A stretch of 64,000 bases of DNA from Phoronis australis (GCA_002633005.1 NMRA01000024.1:639803-703802), one strand, 5' to 3'. Positions 1 through 11,222 are shown, counted from the first letter of the stretch. Notes: generated by a model not told the origin, from the letters alone. Translations and numbers: made by a program.

Positions 1-203
1 TTCCTCTTTCTGTCGATTGGACTTGTTCGTCAATAAACACTCGCAAACCTTGTTCAGTTCAACTTATTGTCGCGGTGGAAGCGGCTTTTCCCACCCGAAG
101 ATACTCTAATGCAACTGTAGTCTTCAGACAACAAGCCCATTTGTTATTTTTGAGTGTAAAACGTGAGTATTAGACATTTTTATATCCGGAACCTTCGTTC
201 AAC

Positions 204-497
204 ATGGCCGTACGCGCCCCTAAACAATGGTCTCTAACTAAAACGGAGTCCATCACCACCTATGAGAACTGGCTGCCGAATCTTATATATACTCTTAGTC
301 TAGACAAAACCTTTGAGCCGTTTCTGACTTCTCAGTGGTTCAAGAAAACCAATGCCAACCCGTTGCGAGGTCTCGTCGATGAGGTCACTGACGTCGATAC
401 TGCCAAGCGACTGACCGCCGAACCAAATAATGCCCGACTCGAACTCAGCTTGGACAAGTGGCTAACTACTGCCCCGTCAACTCCTGGAACTCGATAG
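204..497 (+). pseudogene. Gag-like N-terminal fragment of the LTR element
   Basis: A 97-codon frame begins with an ATG about 200 bases into the element, just after the putative LTR. The product has a tryptophan-rich start (WSLTKTESITTYENW) of the kind seen in gag-like proteins of invertebrate gypsy elements. It would assemble the retrotransposon particle. The frame ends at a stop at 495-497, and related sequence continues in another frame near 590, so the gag is broken. The family assignment rests on position before the protease and general resemblance. Confidence 0.55.
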
Positions 498-589
498 TCA
501 AGGACTCGGTGTCTCTGACTGACATAACTGGCAAAATTCAGACAGCGCTTTGGTTTTGCCTCGACCGGTGCTCATTTTTTAGACCTTAG

Positions 590-749
590 CAATATCCGCC
601 TGCAACCCGACGAGCGTCCCGAGGACATCTATCAACGCTTGACTGCCTTTTTCGAAGACAGTCTCCTCTCACCTGACTGTGACCTTGCCTACGATGGAGT
701 AGCCGTGGATTATGAGCAGGACTTGACCCCGACGCTGGAAAATGTCATT

Positions 750-781
<32 letters not shown>

Positions 782-1787
782 GTATTTGTATATATGGCTT
801 GGACTGGTCCACCCTGGCTATCCACTTCTAGTCAAACAAAAGTATGGAGATGAGCTTCGCAAGAACACGATGGCTTCGATTAAATCGGAAATATCTCCCG
901 CACTAACTTCACTCCTGGAGGAACTTCGGACTATCGAAGACACCCGTGTGATGCGCATTGGTACACCTCCTGGTCGAAGAAGAAAGTTTTATTCTTGCAT
1001 TCTCTGCAAGACCGCCGGCCGACCATGGTCTTCCCACAACCTTGAAGATTGCATATTCTTACCTGACAGCGATAAGCGTCGCATCACCAGATCACGCCGG
1101 GTTACGGACTTTCAAGAAGATGACGCTGATCTCGACGACAAATCGTCCACTGAAGCTGCCGACGCCTCCTGTGGCCTTGTGTCCCTTGACACCCAATCAG
1201 CTCGACGTGTTTCTATCATGCAGTCTCCTGTCTTGAAAGCCATCTTCGAGGATCATCCCGTGCAAGTCATACTAGACACTGGTGCTACTACTTACATGGT
1301 GTGCGAGTCTGCCGTATCGTTATTCGGAATGACTATTTCCCCCACTTCGCAGATGGCCCGCCAGACTGACGGCATTACCCCCCTTGAGGTTGTTGGCGAG
1401 ATCCACTGCCGGCTTACCCGTGGCCGTCACAACTTTCGTCTGGATGCTTTGGTGGTTCGCCAGCTTGATGTTGACATTTTTTCTGGGAATCCCTTCATGT
1501 CCTACAATGACATTGCTGTTCGCCCCGCTATGCACCAGATCGTAATTGCTGGTTCTGATGTCGTTCCTTACGGTGTCAGTACTCCCAAGGAGATATTACC
1601 CACCGCGACTTATCCAGTCTTTTCTCTTGCGTTGCCCACAGCGTTCTGTCGTTTTCCCTGGCCTGTACATCGAACTGCTGATTCCCCCCTAGATACCAGT
1701 TGGGCGCTGGAGCCTAGATTGGATAACCCTCTTAATAAATCACTCGACCCTAAGCTGGCTTGGCCACGACCACAGGGAATCTCCTGA
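590..1787 (+). pseudogene. Gag C-terminal part and retroviral-type aspartic protease
   Basis: The open frame from 639 continues gag (motif RPEDIYQRLTAFFEDSLL, starting near 610) and leads into a pepsin-type retroelement protease. The active-site triad D-T-G-A sits at 1275-1286 in the context VILDTGATTYMV. A zinc-finger-like cysteine pair (CILCKTAG) precedes it. A run of TA dinucleotides at about 750-775 has expanded inside the frame, giving alternating Tyr/Ile and Tyr/Met residues that are not part of any gag. The protease would cleave the polyprotein, but this copy is inactive because neighbouring domains are broken. Confidence 0.7.
747..795 (+). repeat. (TA)n microsatellite inside gag
   Basis: An uninterrupted TA run is followed by degenerate TA/TG units. 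It lies inside a coding frame of the dead LTR element and keeps the frame open only because TAT and ATA are sense codons. Confidence 0.9.
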
Positions 1788-1974
1788 GTCGCCCACATTG
1801 TACGTGTAAAGAACGATACTGATTCACCTCTGCTAATTAAACATGGCGAACACATCTGCCAGGTGCGACAACTTTCAGAGTCGCTACCCGTCCCTGTGCT
1901 ACATCCGCCACTAGCGCCCTGCCTCCAGGCCCTCATACTAGACCACCTTTTTCAGATTCCATCCGGCTTGAACC

Positions 1975-2110
1975 TGGCGTGCGTTCAGTAGACGCTAGGA
2001 CCTACTCTAGGACCTAACTAAAACCTAGTCAAAGTCGTGTTTTCATTTAAATTGCACGGCAATATCTCACGTAATCTCGCGAAGTCTTGCTTTTTGCGAG
2101 GTCCTAGCGT
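1975..2110 (+). repeat. Segment repeated in inverted orientation at 26.36-26.49 kb
   Basis: This stretch between protease and RT contains CTAGGACCTA units and the string CACGGCAATATCTCACGTAA. The reverse complement of 26360-26494 matches it almost base for base with a few substitutions. It marks a second, scattered fragment of the same element family. Confidence 0.8.
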
Positions 2111-2886
2111 TACTGAACGGGAGGCTGATTTTCTCTTCTCTGACGACATGCGGGCCCGCTTCCAGTCCCTACACGCTGAGTTCGATGATGTATTCAGTCC
2201 TGCCGTTTCTAAGTACAATGGCGCTAGTGGGAAGATAGAGGCTGCTGTGAGTTTTGGACCCACTCTCCCGCCTCAACGGAAAGGCCGACTTTCCTAATAC
2301 AACCGCGAGTCCCTTGTTGAACTTCAGATAAAATTTGAAGAGCTCGAGGCCGCTGGTGTTTTCGCTAAGCTGGAACAGGGGAATGTCCATGTAGAATATC
2401 TCAACATCTCCTTCCCTATCAAAAAAACCAAGCGACGGTAGTCGGCTTGTTACCTCGTTGGAGAGGTTGCTCGCTACTGTAAGCCCCAACCGTCCCTCAT
2501 GCCCAATGTGGACAGCGTCCTTGACATCGGGAAATAGAACTGTCTAATAGTATCTGACCTCTTGCTGTCCTTCTACCAGCTTCCTGTCAGTCAGTCGTCT
2601 ATGAAATATTGTGGTGTCGCTACGCCATTTAAAGGCACTCGCGTTTACGCTCTATCTGCAATGGGGATGCCGGGATCAGAGACTTGTCTTCAGGCGCTCA
2701 TGTCCATAGTTCTGGGTGATTTCATCAGCAAGGTTGGGTCAACAAAATCGCAGATGGTCTGTATGTAGGTGGAAGCTCACCCGAACAGGTGCTTCAACGT
2801 TGGAGACTACTCCTTCAGCCTCTTCGTCGAAACAACCTGCGTCTGTCCGCCAAGAAAACCGTCCTAAGTCAACCACCGTCCTTTAT
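2037..2886 (+). pseudogene. Reverse transcriptase domain, 5' part (LTR element)
   Basis: Three reading frames in turn carry gypsy-type RT homology: residues ending in VEYLN near 2400, then GEVARYCKPQPSLMPNVDS near 2460-2515, then [16 protein letters not shown] and SAMGMPGSE near 2600-2680. Stops and frameshifts separate them. The domain breaks off at about 2886, where the 3' end of an antisense LINE begins with a T-rich run. Homology resumes near 8003 with WSQGSL-like sequence, so the two halves were once contiguous. It would have copied element RNA to DNA. Confidence 0.75.
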
Positions 2887-3082
2887 TTGAATTTTTTTTT
2901 CATAATTTTATTCTTCAATAATATACATTACATTGATAATTTTTAAATGGGTGAAAGGGTGAACAAGGAAAAGGGGCAAGGACTTTCACTCACACACTCG
3001 CACACTCATTCACACACTTCATCATTTAATGATAATACTACTAAACAATATATGAGTTAAGTATATTACAGATAATACAGAT

Positions 3083-3613
3083 TCATTGCGTGGCAGCACT
3101 GAGGCTCTCCCACATTTTAATATTAATATTGTCCGGTTCTTTTTGTTTTTGAAAATTAAATATTATAATTTTAATATATTTTGACATAAATATTTTAAGG
3201 GCAGACCAATCTGGATGCAAGTGCTGTTGGCTACGTAAATAAATAAAATATTGGACGATAGTGGTAACATAATTAATCAACAGGGAGAATTCAGAACCTA
3301 AATGGCAAAACATGATTTCATTTTTGGTTATTCTGACTTTTTCCTTAAGGGAAGATGTCAAAATATCCTGAACATTAATCAACAATCTTTGCACCACATC
3401 ACAAAGGAAAAACATGTGTTCAGTACTCTGTACTAGATTACAATAGGGACATTTATCTGAATTAACAATCTTCATCTTATATAACAAAGAGTTAGTATAC
3501 ACTCTGTTATGTAACAACATATACTTAAAAGATTTAATGCATGGTTCGAGGGGAAGTGTAAAAGGCAAGGAATAAATTTTTCGGATATCTTGTTTGGAGT
3601 GATACTGCAACAA
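3083..3613 (-). pseudogene. LINE ORF2 C-terminal segment (out of frame)
   Basis: The 176-codon frame carries the C-terminal region of ORF2, with a zinc-knuckle-like motif CPYCNLVQSTEHMFFLC. It should be continuous with the larger ORF2 frame, but stops and small frameshifts between about 3613 and 3740 separate them. Together the two frames approach the usual ORF2 length for L1/Tx1 elements. The break sits beyond the RT domain. Confidence 0.7.
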
Positions 3614-3694
3614 TTTTTCATAATTGTCTGGTTTTTTTGCAATACTTTTGTATCAAAATACTCTTGATTTTTTCTTTTGCAATTTTATTATAAT

Positions 3695-6600
3695 CTAGCA
3701 AATTTTATTGTTGCAGCCAACCAATCGCTGATGACCTTGATCAATTTTTCTAGATAAAACAATACATATTGAATTAAAACTCAGAATTTGAGAATTTACC
3801 AATTTATATTTTGCCTTGAGCACCTCCCACGATAAAAGCTTATTTTCAGCATCAAGAAAGTCATTGATGAAACATAGCCCATTCTTAGCAAACTCTTTAT
3901 AATATAGTGACTTATTATTAAGTGTTATCTCTCTGTTATGCCATATAATCTGATCACAAACAGGTACATCTTTGAAAGCATTATGATTCAACTGTTCACT
4001 CACCGACAAAACCTCTCTATAAAAAACATCATTTACTGTTCTACATAGTTTGCTTACTTTAAAATTACATGACCACAACAGTTCACCACCATAATTCTTG
4101 AGGATATATTGTGGATAAAACTTCCAACTTCCACGTTCAGGAGACTGAAGTCTTTTAACCCAGTTGACTAAAAGGCCTTCCTTTATAAGGGTCATGTCAG
4201 GAAATTTTAAACCACCATCTTCATGAGAAGCCATTGCAACGCTTTTCTTTATTTTAGGTGGTTTCCCTGCCCAAATAAAATCATTTAAAATTTTATCTAT
4301 TCGTTTGCACAAATCCCTTGTCAATCCAAGGACAGATATAACGTGAATCAATTTGGGTAGCGCAAAAGCTTTAGTTATGACAATTCTTCCCTTAATTGTT
4401 AATTTTCTTGTTTTCCAAATATTTAGAACTTTCCTAAGTTTCGAAATTTTTTCTTCAAAATTTTGCTCATTTTTTTCTTTTTCATATTTACCGAAGTAAA
4501 CGCCCAGACATTTAATATTTCTTTTTGGCCAATTTATATCATACATTTTCTTAAGTTCAGACTGGTGGCCTAAAAACATTCCTTCGCATTTTCGCTTATT
4601 TAGTTTAAGACCAGACACGTCACCAAATCTTGTAAGAAATTTAAAGCATTCTGTTCCTGAAACTTCATCCTGAATAAATAAAATTGTATCATCAGCATAC
4701 TGGGCTATTTTTACTTCATGCCCATCAATACACAATCCTTTGATTAAGGGGTTATTTCTAATGTAATGGCTCATGAGCTCCACACACAGTATAAACAATT
4801 GACTACTTAAGGGATCCCCTTGACGAAGACCTCTCTTAACATTAAAATAACCACATGTAAATCCGTTGTTTTGAACACAAGACACAATATCGTTATATAT
4901 TGTTTTTATACGGTGAATAAATTTGGGACCAAATTGAAAGGCCCGAAGGGTTTTCTGAAGAAAGGACCAATTTAAACTGTCATACGCTTTCTTAAAATCT
5001 AAGAATATAATTTGTCCATTGAGATTTTTATTTGTATAATACGATATTATGTCCTGTATTAATCTAATATTTTGACCAATAAATCGTTTTGAAACAGCCG
5101 TTTGGTCTGGATGAATAAGCTTATGAATGTACTTATTTAGTCGATTGGCAATAACCTTTGTAAATAATTTGTAATCGCAATTTAATAACGAAATTGGTCG
5201 CCAATTTTCCAGATTTTTTAATTCCTCTGTATTTGTACTTTTGGGGATAAGTGTAATGACACTTTGCCTCTGGGAGGTTGAAAATTTTCCTGTTTTAAAA
5301 CTATAATTTATACATTCCAAAAGGAACAGTTTAATAGCATCCCAAAATGTTTTATAAAATTCATATCCTAAACCGTCATTGCCTGGTGTTTTATTATTTT
5401 GGGATTGTTTTAAGGCTTCATAGAGTTCATCTTCTGTGATCTCTTGTTCTAATAATAAGGACTGGTCATCTGTCAGTACTTTATTACTAGGAAGAGTGAA
5501 TATGTCAGGGAAATTAATATTTTCATAGTCTTTTTCAGAATAAAGAGCCTCATAAAAAGCTCGTTGAATGTTTTGTATCTCTTTTGGATCTTGGATAACC
5601 CTGCCATTTGACTCCAGTTCTATAATATGTTTTTTACCATGGTTACGTTTTTCAAGATTTAAAAAATATTTAGAGTTTGTTTCACCTTCTTCCACCCACT
5701 GAGCTTTACTTCTAACAATACTACCTTTTATTACTTGAGTTTGTAAAATTTCTAGGTTTAATTTACATTTCTTTAATTCACACTGCAACGGGTGATTTCT
5801 TGATTCTTTTTCGACTTGTGTAGTTAATTTATTTATTTGATCTATTAATAACTGTTCCTGTTGTCTATTTCTAGCACGTACGCGTTTTGAAATTTGTATG
5901 GACTTCTGTCTAATTTTCATTTTTAAAATATCCCAAGACAAGTTTTTATCTTCTTGGTTCTCCGTCATGTGATGATCAGAAATAATTGTTCCGATCTCAT
6001 CCACGTATTCCTTTATAAGAAGCAAGTTATTATTTAATTTCCACAAACCCGGTCCTCGATGAGAGTTACCAATATTAACACTGAGCGTGACAGCTGAGTG
6101 ATCGGAATATATAAAATCATTAATTATATTAGACTGACATCTTGAAGACATAACAGTGTCAACTAGCCAATAGTCTAGTCTACTTTGAGCTTTTAATTGT
6201 TTATCTCTCCACGAGTACTTCCTTATCCCAGGGTTTCTCATCCTCCATACATCTATTAAACTAAAATTTCTACAGAAATTATGAATATTGTCAATAAGCT
6301 TTTTCTTATGGAGGACGTCAGTTACCCCAAGTTTGTCCAAGTCAGTGAGTGGGCAGTTAAAATCTCCAGCACAGAGGACATTACATAATTGGAGGTCACT
6401 CAATTCACTTTCAAGTCTAGACAGGAAGATCAGTTGATTTCTTAAATCGTTTGGGAAATACACATTAACAAAAACGAAATCTTCCTCATAGAGTTTACAT
6501 GAAACAATATTGAAGCGACCATTTTCATCGTTTTTTATCACAATATTCCTAATGTTTTGCGAAATATTAGAATCAAATAATATTGTGGTTCCTCTACTAT

Positions 6601-6820
6601 GTTTTGTTCCAAAGCTTGAAAAATTAAGACCATTCCATTCTTTTTGCAGAATGTGTTCAACTTCTGGACTAAAATACGTTTCCTGTAAATAAACAATGTT
6701 GAATTTGCTATGTGATATGAAATTCAATAAATGTTTCCACTTAATATCTGAATTTAATCCCCGGACATTTAAGGATACCAGTTTTAAATTATTCATCTTC
6801 AAAACAATAGAGAACCTCAA
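3695..6820 (-). CDS. LINE ORF2: AP-type endonuclease and reverse transcriptase
   Basis: The frame has 1041 codons; the second methionine, residue 9 (MNNLKLVSLNVRGLN), is the likelier start. Endonuclease motifs are visible: YLQET at about 44-48, AGDFN at about 151-155, RLDYW at about 214-218 and SDHS at about 239-242. RT motifs follow: NWRPISLLN at about 539-547, FLDFKKAYDS at about 606-615, GLRQGDPLSS at about 664-673 and the catalytic YADD at 708-711. The protein would nick target DNA and prime reverse transcription there. All listed catalytic residues are intact; only the C-terminus is shifted. Gene order and an ORF1 with an L1-type RNA-binding fold place it in the L1/Tx1 group. Confidence 0.85.
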   Translation of the reverse strand: MRFSIVLKMNNLKLVSLNVRGLNSDIKWKHLLNFISHSKFNIVYLQETYFSPEVEHILQKEWNGLNFSSFGTKHSRGTTILFDSNISQNIRNIVIKNDENGRFNIVSCKLYEEDFVFVNVYFPNDLRNQLIFLSRLESELSDLQLCNVLCAGDFNCPLTDLDKLGVTDVLHKKKLIDNIHNFCRNFSLIDVWRMRNPGIRKYSWRDKQLKAQSRLDYWLVDTVMSSRCQSNIINDFIYSDHSAVTLSVNIGNSHRGPGLWKLNNNLLLIKEYVDEIGTIISDHHMTENQEDKNLSWDILKMKIRQKSIQISKRVRARNRQQEQLLIDQINKLTTQVEKESRNHPLQCELKKCKLNLEILQTQVIKGSIVRSKAQWVEEGETNSKYFLNLEKRNHGKKHIIELESNGRVIQDPKEIQNIQRAFYEALYSEKDYENINFPDIFTLPSNKVLTDDQSLLLEQEITEDELYEALKQSQNNKTPGNDGLGYEFYKTFWDAIKLFLLECINYSFKTGKFSTSQRQSVITLIPKSTNTEELKNLENWRPISLLNCDYKLFTKVIANRLNKYIHKLIHPDQTAVSKRFIGQNIRLIQDIISYYTNKNLNGQIIFLDFKKAYDSLNWSFLQKTLRAFQFGPKFIHRIKTIYNDIVSCVQNNGFTCGYFNVKRGLRQGDPLSSQLFILCVELMSHYIRNNPLIKGLCIDGHEVKIAQYADDTILFIQDEVSGTECFKFLTRFGDVSGLKLNKRKCEGMFLGHQSELKKMYDINWPKRNIKCLGVYFGKYEKEKNEQNFEEKISKLRKVLNIWKTRKLTIKGRIVITKAFALPKLIHVISVLGLTRDLCKRIDKILNDFIWAGKPPKIKKSVAMASHEDGGLKFPDMTLIKEGLLVNWVKRLQSPERGSWKFYPQYILKNYGGELLWSCNFKVSKLCRTVNDVFYREVLSVSEQLNHNAFKDVPVCDQIIWHNREITLNNKSLYYKEFAKNGLCFINDFLDAENKLLSWEVLKAKYKLVNSQILSFNSICIVLSRKIDQGHQRLVGCNNKIC

Positions 6821-7052
6821 TGCCTACCCTCAAGAGAACTAATACAAAATATGCATCAAGTGATATCACTCCCAAATAATAACGATTACCTATCTCATTC
6901 ACACACTTACCATTCACAACCGGGGGAAGGGGGGAAACAAACAACAAAGAAACAAAAAAGTTCAGTTCCATATGATCGTCAATCAATCTCCGGAAAGCTT
7001 TTCTGGGTTCGATTCATTTGTCACACAACAATGTCGCGGGGCGTAATACTGC

Positions 7053-7661
7053 TTATATGTCGTCTAAGGAATTAATTCTCTTGATGGCGCCGCTCTTTAG
7101 CTTCACAAATATTTTGCCATTGGTGCTCCACGAACTGTCAACTTGTTCATGCTTGAAGGATTGTTTCAACAAGGAATAGTTTGTCGCAGTAAGATCTTCC
7201 AAAATGAATGTTCCGGTGTCTTTGGTTTTTCTCTTCTTGTGTAGCACATTCGACTTGGTTTTATACGACATAAGTTTGACGATGATTGGGCGCGGTTTAA
7301 TCAAGGCCGATGAATGTCTGGTTGTTCTTCTACTATCCTTCTTTCCGACTCGGTGCACTTTGTCTATATCTTTGTCAATAACATCAATTTCCAAGATATT
7401 CTTGCAAAATTTCAACACCAGCTGTTCACAGTTTTCTTCACCATTCTCCTCTATCCCATATACCCGAACTGAATTCGAACGCGAATACTGCTCCAGTGAA
7501 TTGATATTTTCTCTCAACATCGTATTTTCTTGTTGTAAAGCAACAATGTCTTGTTTAAAATATTGGAGCTCCTCTTTAATAGCCTGTCGTATTGAAGTGT
7601 TGAGTTTTCTCTCCAGTTGTTCCATGCGTTCATCAAAGTTGTTAACCGTGCCCGTTGCCAT
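7053..7661 (-). CDS. LINE ORF1: L1-type RNA-binding protein
   Basis: The 202-codon frame is intact from ATG to stop. Residues about 10-60 are rich in E, Q and L and should form a coiled coil. A region starting SVRVYGIEE (about 69-77) resembles the RRM of L1 ORF1 proteins (Transposase_22 family), and RPIIVKLMSYKTK (about 123-135) resembles the C-terminal domain. It would bind element RNA as a trimer. It lies about 230 bases upstream of ORF2 on the same strand. Confidence 0.8.
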   Translation of the reverse strand: MATGTVNNFDERMEQLERKLNTSIRQAIKEELQYFKQDIVALQQENTMLRENINSLEQYSRSNSVRVYGIEENGEENCEQLVLKFCKNILEIDVIDKDIDKVHRVGKKDSRRTTRHSSALIKPRPIIVKLMSYKTKSNVLHKKRKTKDTGTFILEDLTATNYSLLKQSFKHEQVDSSWSTNGKIFVKLKSGAIKRINSLDDI

Positions 7662-8002
7662 GGCTGAGTGATGACTTATTGTTAGATTATTATTTGTCCA
7701 CCAGTAGCTTTCCTGAGGGTTTCTCTTTAGACTTTCATTGGTGTTATATAATCACCTGTCAGGGGATTTGGATGTGACACTTCTTGGTCAAATCAAGACT
7801 GAAAAGAGTTTGTTCTTCACCACCAACTCCTACCTTATCTACTGAATCAATTCAGATGATATGCACTCCAGCCTTTTCTCCACAACTTGTTCCACATTCA
7901 GGTATCAAGAAATCTTCACACACCTCCAATAAAAGTTTTTTTCAAGAAAAGGGTCAGAGCTGAGAACACGTGCGTGTTGTTATCTCGATTATCTCCCCTG
8001 GC

Positions 8003-9175
8003 TCATTTGAAAATGGTCCCAGGGCTCCTTACGGAGCAGTGATCATAAGGTCTCAGCTCTCTCCTCAGTTGAGCCTCCCACAACTGTGTTGGGCCTCAGA
8101 TCATACATTGGTGCTTTTAAGGTGCTAAGTCGTGTTCTCCCTGGCTATGCCTCTCCTCTTGACCCGATTGAAGCTGTCGTGGCTGGACTCGAGCCTCGTG
8201 AATGCATCTCTGGTTTGACGATCTCATGGAATTCCTTAAGAGGTCCTAGTCTGCTCTGAAAGACACAAAGGTGGTGTTCATGCCTGAACCTGATGATCAT
8301 CTGCTCATTGTGACTGACGGTTCTGTGAAGCATCGTGGCTTGGGTGTCACCCTGTACCTCCGCAAATGAGACAAATTTCTCCTCGCTGGCTTCTTTAATG
8401 CGAAGTTGCGTAATCATCAGACAGTCTGGTTACCCTGCGAAGCTGAGCCTTTGTGTATTGGTGCAGCAGTCCGTCATTTTCCCCATGCATCATTCAAGCC
8501 TCTAATCCCACCCAAGTCCTGACAGACAGTCGTCCATGCGTTCATGCCCAGGGGAAACTTAAGCGAGGCGAGTTCTCCACTAGCGCTCGAGTATCGACGT
8601 CTCTATCTATATTGAGCCGTTATGGCGTTTGTTTACACCACATTGCTGGTGCAGCGAACCTTCCTTCCGACTTCTCCTGCAGAAACCCAACATCCTGCCA
8701 AGACTCCTCTTGTCAGGTATGTAAGTTCATTGCCGAACTGGAAGATTCAGTCATTCGAAGCTTTTCGGTTGATAATGTTCTCCAGAGCGCCATGCGTATG
8801 CCCTTCACAAGCCGAACAGCGTGGCTGTTGACACAACAGGAATCCCCAGACCTTCGCCGAAGCCATACCTACCTGTCTCAGAGTATTTGTCCTTCGCGTA
8901 AGCAAAGCAAAATCAAATATGTGAGGCGTTATCTCAATGAGGTCTCAATCACCAACAACGTCGTCTTAGTTGTTAAGTCAGCTGAGCCATTCCAACCCCA
9001 ACGTGAACGTATCGTTGTACCAAGCCCTGTTCTGAATGGACTGCTCACAGCCATTCAAATACGCTTTGGCCATCCATCCAAGTACCAAACAAAGCGTCTC
9101 TTTACTCGTTACTTCTTTGCACTTGACATCGATAAGGCCATTGACGTTGTCACTTCTGAATGTCACATCTGCTAG
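8003..9175 (+). pseudogene. RT end, RNase H and integrase zinc-binding region (LTR element)
   Basis: Homology resumes after the LINE with WSQGSL and LRSYIGAFKVLSRVLPG near 8020-8150, the usual RT-RNase H connection. The frame from 8453 carries HHIAGAANLPSDFSCRN (end of RNase H) and then an H-H-C-C zinc-binding module ending in CHIC. Several stops lie between 8003 and 8453. The module would help integrase bind element ends. Confidence 0.7.
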
Positions 9176-9838
9176 TCTGTCAAAACCATTCCTACCTATT
9201 TCCAACCCCAGTCTACCTCCCCGCCCTCCGACGTTGTCGGCTCATCATTCGCAGCAGATGTCGTGCGACGCCAACGGGAGTTCATCTTCGTTATCAGAGC
9301 TAGAGACTGCCACTTCATACACGTTCACCTCCCTACTCCACAACGAGACTCATGATGAACTTCGAAACATTCTGGTTAGGCCTATTCTTTGTTCTGCATT
9401 GTGCCCTCTTACTGAAAATGAAATAACTGTTCGAGTCGACGCGGCTCCTGGATTCGTTGCTTTGAAAAATGGCCAGATGTTACTTTCACATGGTATTCAC
9501 CTTGACATTGATCAAGTTAAGAATGACAATAAAAATCCTGTGGCTGAACATGCAGTTGGTGAGTTGGGCATGGAATTCCTGCGTTTATCTCCAGAGGGTG
9601 GGCCTGTGTCCTCTGCAACTCTCGTCATTGCCACGTCCAGTATGAACTCCCGGGTCCGCCGTGACGGTTTGTCTTCACGTGAATTGTGGACACAGCGGGA
9701 TCAAGCCACAGGTTGTCAACTGCCCAGCGTCGCCAGGGAAGTGATCCTCCGTCAACGCCAATACCGAATTGACACCCATCTTCCAAGTGCCTGCTATGTC
9801 AAATTCCCGTGGCCGCGCTCATAATGGTGCTCATGTTT
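9176..9838 (+). pseudogene. Integrase catalytic core (LTR element), frameshifted
   Basis: A DDE integrase core is spread over two frames with a shift near 9340. The first Asp lies in SSFAADVV, the second in VRVDAAPGF and the Glu in NPVAEHAVGE; exactly 35 residues separate the second Asp from the Glu, as in retroviral-type integrases. A stop at 9173-9175 separates it from the zinc-binding module. Integration activity is lost. Confidence 0.75.
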
Positions 9839-11192
9839 AGTTTTTGAATCGCCAAAAACGCCCAACTACAACCGAAGTTACGACAATCTATTCTTTCCGA
9901 ATGTTTTTGAAAAACTTAGGTATTTTGGAATACGTTTTTGGAGCAAAATTAAGTTTCCAAAACTTAAGTTTTTAGAACTTGAGTTTTTAGAACTTAAGTT
10001 TTTGAAAAACGTAAGTTTTTGAAAACTTAAGTTATGAAAACTTAAGTTTGTTCCAAAACACTTGTTCCAAAATACTTAAGTTTTTACCAAACTTAAGTTT
10101 TTCGATAAAAACTTAAGTTCATTTTTGTAAGCTCTTGACGTCCAGCCAGCGGATTTTTTTATCTATATCAATGCGTAAAACTTCTGCATTTTGTCTAGAA
10201 GCAGACAGCCAAATTAATATTATGCTTACCACCATGATCAGCGTCGTTCTTTCGTAGCCAAAATGTCGGGTCCAAATTTTCCGTTTTAGCTGTTCTCTTT
10301 ATAAGCTTGCGTTAAGGGATACCCGTTTGCTTATATTAAGTGAATTCAATGGAATGAAAGGGTGTTATACTATTAAACAAAACTGTTCATTGCTTCTCTT
10401 GTCTGAGAATCCGGTACGCTCACAGTAACCTGTTTGTTTATGCAGACAGCAAATGAATGTGCCAATATGAATATATCCGCTAACCCGGCAGTTTTTTTAC
10501 CCTAGTTGTCAATCTAACACTACGGCAATTATATTTTTATGGTGGGTGGGTGGGCTTAGAGGTTTTTTTATGAAAAACGTGCATGCTAACGACATTTGTA
10601 CAGCGTCACCAGGCGCCACAGTATTGTTTACCAACACAAAAGGCGTACTTGACAAGTTTAATCGAGCGTGATTCCAGCTTAGATCGTAAAAGTGGAAATT
10701 TCTTGAATTTTACACTCTAGTAGAATGGTACGTTATGAAATATTCTCACCCTAACCAATGTTTAATAAAACTGAACCAAAATGTCTCGAAAGACTGTCTC
10801 AAAAGACTGTCTCAATAGATACTATGTGTAATGCCTTTGGAGTGTTAAAGAGTGCAAATGTTTTGAGAAACCAACAATGAATAAATCATACTGCGTTACC
10901 GGCTTTAGATGCAATAAAACTAATTGACCGGGCACCCAAGGCTGTGTGAGCACATGCACTGTTTACTGACAGAAAGCTGTTGTGAAACAATTACTCGATT
11001 TTATATGCTGTAGTCAAACGTTAAAGGAATCTTTTATATACCATATTCGCATCACTGTTATTGTGCACCTTTTTTGCCCTGTGCGGTTCTGTGGAAGGGG
11101 AATCTGGTTTGCTGCCCCCGACGTAAGTAGATTTGCAATTTTTTTTTATTCACGTGTACATTATTTCTTTGGTTCACTAGTCTAGTCTTTTC
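9839..11192. other. Gene-free AT-rich stretch
   Basis: Apart from the palindrome array at 9947-10121 and short repeats of the type CTCRAAAGACTGT near 10775-10815, I see no coding sequence or recognisable element. ORFs here are short and unsupported. Confidence 0.5.
9947..10121. repeat. Irregular array of AACTTAAGTT palindromes
   Basis: Seven exact CTTAAG cores and at least three one-base variants occur in about 175 bases, most in the context AAACTTAAGTTTTT, with spacings of roughly 15-35 bases. Each unit is itself palindromic, so the array could fold in many ways. It starts just after the LTR element and may be satellite-like sequence or the end of another transposon. Confidence 0.8.
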
Positions 11193-11222
11193 GTGACTGG
11201 AAGTTTAATTTTCAACTTTGAA

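Larger units (their letters stand above)
2887..8002 (-). mobile_element. Nearly full-length L1/Tx1-type LINE nested in the LTR element
   Basis: The - strand carries two ORFs in order: an L1-type ORF1 (7661-7053) and an endonuclease-reverse transcriptase ORF2 (6820-3695, with its C-terminus continuing in a broken frame to 3083). The 3' end abuts a T-rich run at about 2890 on the + strand, consistent with a poly(A) tail on the - strand. The 5' UTR lies at about 7662-8002. The host LTR element is interrupted exactly between these limits. I could not define a clean target duplication, and the right junction is known to within about 15 bases. Confidence 0.85.
1..9838 (+). mobile_element. Degenerate Ty3/gypsy-type LTR retrotransposon, split by a nested LINE
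   Basis: Gag-like, aspartic protease, reverse transcriptase, RNase H/connection and integrase segments follow each other on the + strand in the order expected for Ty3/gypsy elements. The first roughly 100 bases contain an AATAAA signal and probably belong to the 5' LTR, which runs off the window. I found no matching 3' LTR near 9.84 kb. The coding region has frameshifts and stops in every domain, so the copy is dead. A LINE in opposite orientation occupies about 2887-8002; reading across the gap restores the order of RT and RNase H, so the LINE landed in an older element. The right boundary is set at the end of integrase homology and is approximate. Confidence 0.85.
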
